Of a stretch of 64,000 nt of DNA, positions 58,382 through 64,000 are shown one piece after another. Positions within the stretch are counted from its first letter, which is position 1. Each line of letters starts with the position of its first letter. The notes below the pieces were generated by a model, which saw only the letters and a list, made by a program, of their open reading frames with translations, did not search any database and was not told where the DNA came from. The stretch comes from Rhynchospora pubera (taxonomy: Eukaryota; Streptophyta; Magnoliopsida; Poales; Cyperaceae). A program made the position numbers and the translations under genes. The stretch covers positions 278,213,229 to 278,277,228 of the forward strand of contig CM051459.1 of assembly GCA_028095005.1 (NCBI GenBank), read 5' to 3'.

Positions 58382-60147
58382 TGTTAGGAAGTGTGTAATT
58401 TTCAATTTTAGAGCTAATTACCATTAATTTAGCCATCGAAACAACACACAAAACGGATCATGCACTCAAGCTAGTTTTACACAAAGAGAAAGGGGTGGAT
58501 TTGTACCTCCCGCGAAATCGTATTCGCGGGGCTCGATCCTAGGCATAGAAATCGATGGCGTGCTTCTCCTTTGTCTCCAAATCGCCTCGAGTCCACCTAG
58601 AGATTAACCAAGCTCTCCAATTGATTTGTGCTAGCAAATCAATGAGAACCAAGCTAATCCTAAGATGGCACCCTCTTCTTAATCCAACAAGTAGATGTAA
58701 TTTGAGGATGTGTGGCTCAACACATGAGCAATAGAGAGGAGGAGAGATGGTGGCGCATGGCCAAGAGGGAGAGGGATGGGGTGGTGGCGGCTAGGAAGAG
58801 AGGAGAGAGAAATTCAATCCCTAGGGGTCCTTTTATAGCCAACCAACCCTAGGTGTAAGTTGCTAGAATTTACACAATTGCCATCCCACCTACCACCTCT
58901 ATGGCCGGCCCCATTATTGGGCTTTATGGGCCTTTTACTCATTCTAAATGGACTTTAATTCATCTAATTAAATCCACTTTTAATTGCTCTATGTTTGGGC
59001 TATAAATTTGCTATATACAAACTAGCCCAATAATTCAATATAACAATTTATATTAAATTAAGTTGAACCAAAATAATTATTAACTATTTAATAATTATCC
59101 TAGGATTAGCCTATGCTATTATTTATTTCTATATGACCCTTTTGACTTAATTAATTAGTACGTTCCATAACGGTACATAATTAATTAATCAATTTGTCAT
59201 ATTATCCGTAATTTTCACTGTTGCGAATAAATAAATAAATAAAGCACTGTCTTGGTCAAAACTCTATTTGTGTGACCCTTTGAGAATTTATGCTATGTTG
59301 GACATGGAATTAAATCGCTATTTAATTCCAATAATCATAAGCGGTATCTAGCAACACGTTATGATTCCCGATTCGCATAAATAGTGTACTACTACAATAT
59401 TTCAATCCTGCATAAGAGAATACTTATGTTTCTCTATTTTGATTCTTATGTCACACGATATCATCGTATAATCCAAGATAGGAATGTGTCATTCTTGCAG
59501 ATTATACGTTTCTTGATCTAGAGATAATTGTATAAAGTTGCATGCAAACAATCTATCTCCATCAAGGGGCCCAAACAGATATCGTCACTCACTAAGTGAA
59601 TTAATGAGGGACATACGGTTTTCTTGATGATTAGCTTTTCCTCGCACAATTCAAGAGAACATAAATAAAGTCCGTATAGCAGCCCTTATCGGGAATCAGC
59701 GGTAGACGATATTTATTGAACCTATTCTCATGTGGAAAAGATAAACATCTCAAACTTAGAACCAAAATCATAACGAAATAAACAATGACACATAACACAA
59801 TCCATATGTTTATTTCGATGGGTCAAGTCCTGTGCTATGTTCCATAACATACACATATGCAATAAAGTCGGTAACTCTTTACCTATGATTTGTAGAACTT
59901 GATCATCACTTAACTTGCATACTAATCTTATAAGATAATTAATGTTCCTTGTTAATTATCAAGATTATGGACCATTTAGATTTATTATTGTCATTCTAAA
60001 GAATGATCCACAGAGATCCACAATTCAGATCCTCAACCTGAATGATCTGTTAATAATAAACCTAGGAACAGATGATAAAATATCATCCAATACATAAACT
60101 AATAAATAAGTCATTAAATTATTGACTTCTAGGACATAACTCCAACA
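58382..60147 (-). repeat. 5' LTR of the inserted element (1766 bp)
   Basis: Direct copy of 50490-52256. It lies next to the primer-binding site, so it is the 5' LTR of this minus-strand element. Small differences include a one-base deletion near 58541. Confidence 0.95.
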
Positions 60148-60642
60148 CTTGTTAATGTATTGGAGGAAGATGCTCCACTACTAGGTACAAATTCCTCTGA
60201 TGAAGAAAAAACCAAATCTGAAAAGTACCGCAAGGACGAACTGAGCGTTCAAGGTCTCATGTTGGCAAGTATGGCCACTGAACTTACTAGAAAGTTCATA
60301 AACAATACTCCAAAAGAGATAATCGAACGTCTCTCCAAGATGTTTCTGGAGAATGCTCGTAAAGAGCGTTCAAAGATCACCTTAGCTTTCACAAGATGTA
60401 ACATGGCAGAAGGGTCTTCTGTCAACCAACATATGTTGAAAATGTTGGGTTACCTTGAGAAATTGGAGAAGCTAAATGCTCCAATGCATGCTGACTCTGC
60501 TGAGGATATAATCCTTAGTTCATTGCCTCTATCTTACAGAGATGTAGTCATGCATCTTCACTTGCGTGAAAAAGCAATGACCCTGGATGAGATCCATCAG
60601 ACTTTGAAGCAAGCTGAGGTCGATATGAACAGGCATAAGTGA
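60148..60642 (+). pseudogene. Second copia gag, main part
   Basis: This resumes gag after the insert: VLEEDAPLLGTNSSDEEK, then FINNTPKEIIERLSKMFLEN, NMAEGSSVNQHMLKMLGYLE and SAEDIILSSLPLSYRDVVMH, a UBN2-type copia gag with its helical capsid region. It ends at a TGA (60640-60642) that lies within what should be continuous gag. Confidence 0.88.
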
Positions 60643-61089
60643 GAGAAGAATGTTCTTGCGATCTCACAGAATAGCAAGAAAGTTCAAAAAAGGAAAAGGA
60701 AAAAGGAAGATATTTAAAAGAACAAGGGGAATGGAGAAGCTCAAGCGAGCACCTCCAAAGGCAAAAAGAAAAATTCGCCAACTCCGCAAACCGAGTGCTA
60801 TTATTGTCATGAGTTAGGACATTTCAAGGTGAATTGTCCAAAGTACAAGGCTGACTTAAACTCAGGCAAAATAGAGCGGAAGCGTCCCAAGTTTCCGAAA
60901 GATATCTATGTTATTGAGATTAATTTAACCACATCTATTCATGATCGGGTAATTGATACTAGATCATGTGCTCATATTTGTGCAAATATGCAGGCACTAA
61001 TGAATAGAAGACATCTCAAGAGAGGAGAAGTCATTTTGAAGGTGGGCAATGGTGTTGGCCATTGGCTCGATAAACCTTCATTTATCTAG
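60643..61089 (+). pseudogene. Second copia nucleocapsid knuckle and protease
   Basis: After a Lys-rich stretch broken by TAA (60716-60718), a zinc knuckle CYYCHELGHFKVNC occupies 60796-60837. The protease follows with DRVIDTRSCAHICANM. The catalytic DTG is changed to DTR (60955-60963). A frameshift at about 61045-61060 moves the reading to the next frame. Confidence 0.85.
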
Positions 61090-61438
61090 TGGTTTAATAA
61101 TTAATTTGAATAATATTTATTATGTTCCATCTATATGTAAGAACATTATATCTGTGTCATGTTTGGACAAAGATGGCTATGTCTTTACCATTTCAAACTC
61201 GTGTTTGAGTATTGCAAAAGATGGAATTTTCTATGCAAATGCTACTATTCATGATGGTTTATATTTGCTAGAAGTGAATGATAAACATGTTCTAAGTATC
61301 AATAACAAAAGATTCAAAGTATCTCATGAAAATAACACTCTCTTATGGCACTATCATCTTGGTCATATAAATGAGGAACGCATTAAGAAGTTATATGCTA
61401 GTAATCTTCTTGGTCTCATAGATTGCGATGCAATATAG
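61049..61438 (+). pseudogene. Second copia protease end and GAG-pre-integrase
   Basis: The frame reads NNIYYVPSICKNIISVSCLD, then LLWHYHLGHINEERIKKLYA, the blocks linking protease to integrase. It stops with TAG at 61436-61438, just before the CESC part of the zinc-binding site in the same frame. Confidence 0.85.
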
Positions 61439-62413
61439 ATGTGTGAATCTTGTTTAGTTGGTAAAATGACTAAGAAACCTTTCAAGAAGAAAGATTCAAG
61501 GGCGAAAAATTTATTGGAATTGATACATTCTGATGTATGTGGTCCAATGAGAACAAGTGCACGAGATGGTTTTAGGTACTTCATTACGTTCATAAATGAC
61601 TATAGTCGTTTTGGCTATGTTTATCTAATGAAGAACAAAAGTGAATCTTTTGATAAGTTCAAAGAATTCAAGAATGAAGTTGAAAATCAACCGAGTAAGA
61701 GAATTAAGATTTTACGAACTGATCATGGAGGAGAATACTTGAGTAATGAATTTGGTACATATCTGAAAGAGTGTGGTATCATACCACAATTGACTCCTCT
61801 AGGAACACCTCAATGGAATGGTGTATCTGAAAGGAGAAACAGAACATTGCTTGATATGGTTCGATCAATGATGCGCCAAACAGAATTGTCTCTTTATTTT
61901 TGGGGACATGCATTGCTAACTGTAGCTTACACACTGAATATTGTTACATCTAAATCTGTCGAGAAAACTCCGTATGAGTTGTGGACAGGAAAAACTCCTG
62001 ACTTGTCTTTTCTCAAGATTTGGGGATGTGAGGCTTACATCAAACGATTGATGTCAACCAAACTAGAACCCCAAGCAGAAAAATGCTTCTTTATAGGTTA
62101 TCCGAAAGAAACAAAAGGATACTACTTTTGGCACAAGACAACAAATAGAATATTAGTTGAAAGGGGTGTAATTTTCTTAGAGAAAGAATTTTTCGAAAGA
62201 ATCAAAAGTAGTGGGAGCAGTGTAATACTTGAGGAAACTCAAGAAACACTACAAGACCTCGATCAGGTCATGGATGACAACCATGTAGATCAAAGTAGTC
62301 CAACCACAGTTCCGACGGCTAGTGGGAGCGTTAGTGTACAGGTTCCTCAAACTATTGAGGCAGAGATTGTGCAAAACGTTCAAGGTACACAAGATGAACA
62401 CGAAGAGTTATAG
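61439..62413 (+). pseudogene. Second copia integrase
   Basis: CESCLVGKMTKKPF completes the HHCC-type zinc finger. The core has LELIHSDVCGPM (first Asp), FITFINDYSRFGYVYLMKNK, ILRTDHGGEYLS (second Asp) and TPQWNGVSERRNRTLLDMVR (Glu). Then come YFWGHALLTVAYTLN, KTPYELWTGKTP and the C-terminal CFFIGYPKETKGYYFW. It ends at TAG 62411-62413, followed in frame by ELRRSTRS. This domain would insert element DNA into the genome. Confidence 0.92.
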
Positions 62414-63151
62414 GAACTGAGAAGGTCAACAAGATCTACGAAGAAGCCTGATATGTATCTAGGACTTCATGAGATCTTGGTAATGGATATGGATGATCCA
62501 AAGACCTTTGAAGAAGCAATGGGAAGAGAAGACTCAAAATCATGGTATAAAGCCATGAAATCTGAAATGCAATCCATGTATGATTACCAAGTGTGGATCT
62601 TGGTAGATCTTCCTCAAGATAAGAAAGCTATTCAAAACAAATAGGTTTTCAAGAAGAAGATGGACATGGATGGAAACATGACAACATACAAGGCAAGACT
62701 TGTAGCGAAAGAGTTTAGTCAAGTTCAAGGAATTGATTATGACGAAACTTTCTCACATGTTGCAATGTTTAAGTCAATTCAGATATTACTAGCTATTGCT
62801 GTATTTTATGATTATGAAATATGACAAATGGATGTCAAAACAGTATTCCTTAATGGGAATTTGGAAGAAGATGTGTACATGGTACAACCTCCAGGTTTTG
62901 AAGATCCAAATAATGGCAGTAAAGTATGCAAACTTCAAAGATTCATTTATGGACTGAAGCAAGCATTCAGGAGTTGGAACAAGCGCTTTGATAAAGAGGT
63001 TAAATGCTTTGGATTTATTCAAAGCAAGGAAGAACCTTGTGTATACAAGATGGTCAGTGGGAGCTATATACTTTTCTTGGTCCTATATGTCGATGACATA
63101 CTATTGATAGGAAACTTTATTTCCTTAATGGAGCAAATAAAATTTCATTGA
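62414..63151 (+). pseudogene. Second copia reverse transcriptase, first part
   Basis: Motifs in order are RRSTRSTKKPDMYL, SWYKAMKSEMQSMYDYQVW, VAKEFSQVQGIDYDETFSHV, QMDVKTVFLNGNLEEDVYMV, LQRFIYGLKQAFRSWN and the catalytic YVDD at 63086-63097. TAG at 62642 and TGA at 62822 both stand where related elements have Trp. A frameshift at about 63148 leads into the next piece. Confidence 0.9.
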
Positions 63152-64000
63152 AAGAGATTTTCTCAATGAAAGACTTGGGTGAAGCCCAATATATCTTGGG
63201 AATCAAGATATGTAGAGACAGATCACGTAGACTCATTGGTTTAAGTCAACATACATACATTGACAAAGTGTTGAAACGATTCAACATGGAAAATTCCAAG
63301 AAAGGAAATGTGCCAATGAGTCAAGGTGTAAAACTTAGCAAGACTCAACGTGCTATGACACGTAAAGACATTGACACCATGAAGAATGTAGAATATGCTT
63401 CTGCAATTGGTTTTATCATGTATGCTATGGTTTGTACACGACCTGATGTCGCGTATGCTCTAAGTATGACAAGTCGTCATCAAGCCCATGCAGGTCCTGT
63501 ACATTGGAGTGCAGTCAAAAATATCCTAAAGTATCTTAACAGAACTAAGAATAAATTTCTTGTGTATGGAGGAACAAGGGAACTCGTTGTAGAAAGCTAA
63601 AGCGATGCGAGTTTTGCAACCGATTATGATGATAAAAGGTTGCAATATGGATATGTATTCATTCTGAATGGAAGCACTGTTAGTTTGAAAAGATTCAAAC
63701 ATTTAGCAAACAACTGACTCAAGCATCCAATCAGAAGTGATGGTTGTTGCTAAAGCCAACGAAGTAAATGTTTGATCAAGAAGTTCAATGAGGAACTTAA
63801 TGTGGTTCAAACCACAAGATCAAACATATGGATAGAAAGTATTTTGTCATTCGGGACTTCATAGAAGATAGTAAAATAAAATTGTTAAAGGTGGACACAG
63901 ATGGTAACACAGCAGATCCACTAACAAAGCCTTTATCTCAAGCCAAAAGTGAAGTTCACTTTGATTCCATGGGTTTGAAAACACATGGAGAGTGGATAGA
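63148..64000 (+). pseudogene. Second copia reverse transcriptase end and RNase H (partial)
   Basis: FSMKDLGEAQYILGIKICRD, SQHTYIDKVLKRFNM, GFIMYAMVCTRPDVAYALSM and HWSAVKNILKYLNRTKNKFL are the copia blocks between polymerase and RNase H. A TAA at 63598 follows, then SDASFATDYDDK and YGYVFILNGS of RNase H with further shifts. The tail near 63905-63975 matches the pol end. The window stops before the polypurine tract and 3' LTR. Confidence 0.87.

Larger units (their letters stand above)
50490..60147 (-). mobile_element. Inserted LTR retrotransposon, minus strand, 9.66 kb
   Basis: Two direct LTRs (50490-52256 and 58382-60147) are bounded by a perfect 5-bp TSD CTTGT (50485-50489 and 60148-60152). 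The complement of a tRNA-Met primer-binding site next to the right LTR and a purine-rich tract next to the left one give minus-strand orientation. The 6.1 kb interior has no long frame, only decayed copia RNase H traces near the 3' end. It interrupts gag of the surrounding copia element. Confidence 0.95.
46968..64000 (+). mobile_element. Second Ty1-copia element, plus strand, cut by window end
   Basis: A candidate 5' LTR at 46968-48727 is followed by a primer-binding site (48730-48741), leader, gag, protease, integrase, reverse transcriptase and part of RNase H. The 3' LTR lies beyond 64000. Gag is split by an inserted LTR retrotransposon (50490-60147). Without that insert, internal coding runs 50371-50489 then 60148 onward. 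At least six in-frame stops plus frameshifts mean it is inactive. The sequence around 63900 (NTADPLTKPLSQAK, DSMGL) is the end of pol. Confidence 0.88.

Noticed and set aside
50490..60147. The two 1.77 kb direct repeats read as a segmental duplication
   Set aside because: TG...CA ends, primer-binding site, purine tract and the CTTGT TSD show that they are LTRs.
1..64000. CRISPR array, operon or bacterial insertion
   Set aside because: No regularly spaced repeats or bacterial gene organisation. All coding content is plant nuclear or retroelement.

Overview
This is a nuclear genome window from a flowering plant, most likely a eudicot. The evidence is intron-rich genes of plant-specific families (thylakoid CURT1, NPF transporter, CONSTANS-like factor, RAD23), AT-rich spacers and a high density of plant transposable elements. 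No prokaryotic operon, CRISPR array, rRNA or genuine tRNA gene was seen.

The gene-bearing part is about 1-29 kb. A five-exon CURT1A-like thylakoid curvature gene (+, 1492-2923) is followed by a 4.0 kb dead LINE (4189-8200) bounded by a perfect 16-bp target-site duplication (TSD). The LINE sits about 150 bp upstream of a two-exon acylphosphatase gene (+, 8347-8766). Next come an NPF3.1-like nitrate/nitrite/gibberellin-type transporter (-, 9172-15993, five exons, one 4.4 kb intron rich in repeats), a 12-exon RAD23 ubiquitin/proteasome shuttle (-, 19380-23999) and a two-exon COL16-like B-box/CCT transcription regulator (-, 26672-28261). All five gene models splice with GT-AG introns and consistent phase. 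They are unrelated single genes, not a cluster with a shared function.

From about 28 to 42 kb I see no host gene. The region holds small transposons: a SINE-like insert, a 668-bp hAT-type element with an 8-bp TSD, a long inverted duplication, a Tourist-like MITE and a 2.9 kb Mutator-like element. The last has about 230-bp inverted termini and a 9-bp TSD, and carries a spliceable GRF-type zinc-finger fragment.

From 42 kb to the window end lies a nest of retrotransposons. An old, broken Ty1-copia element on the minus strand (42278-46967) contains a Helitron (45442-46574). It appears to be interrupted at 46968 by a second copia element on the plus strand, which runs off the window at 64000. That second element is split inside its gag gene by a 9.66 kb minus-strand LTR retrotransposon (50490-60147) with near-identical 1.77 kb LTRs and a CTTGT TSD. 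The innermost element has young LTRs but a decayed coding region, which suggests that it moved using proteins supplied by another element.

I found no convincing new biological system. The points most worth checking are the nesting order, the decayed-but-recently-mobile LTR element, the GRF fragment in the Mutator-like element, and the long inverted duplication at 35.4-36.5 kb, which could give a hairpin RNA.
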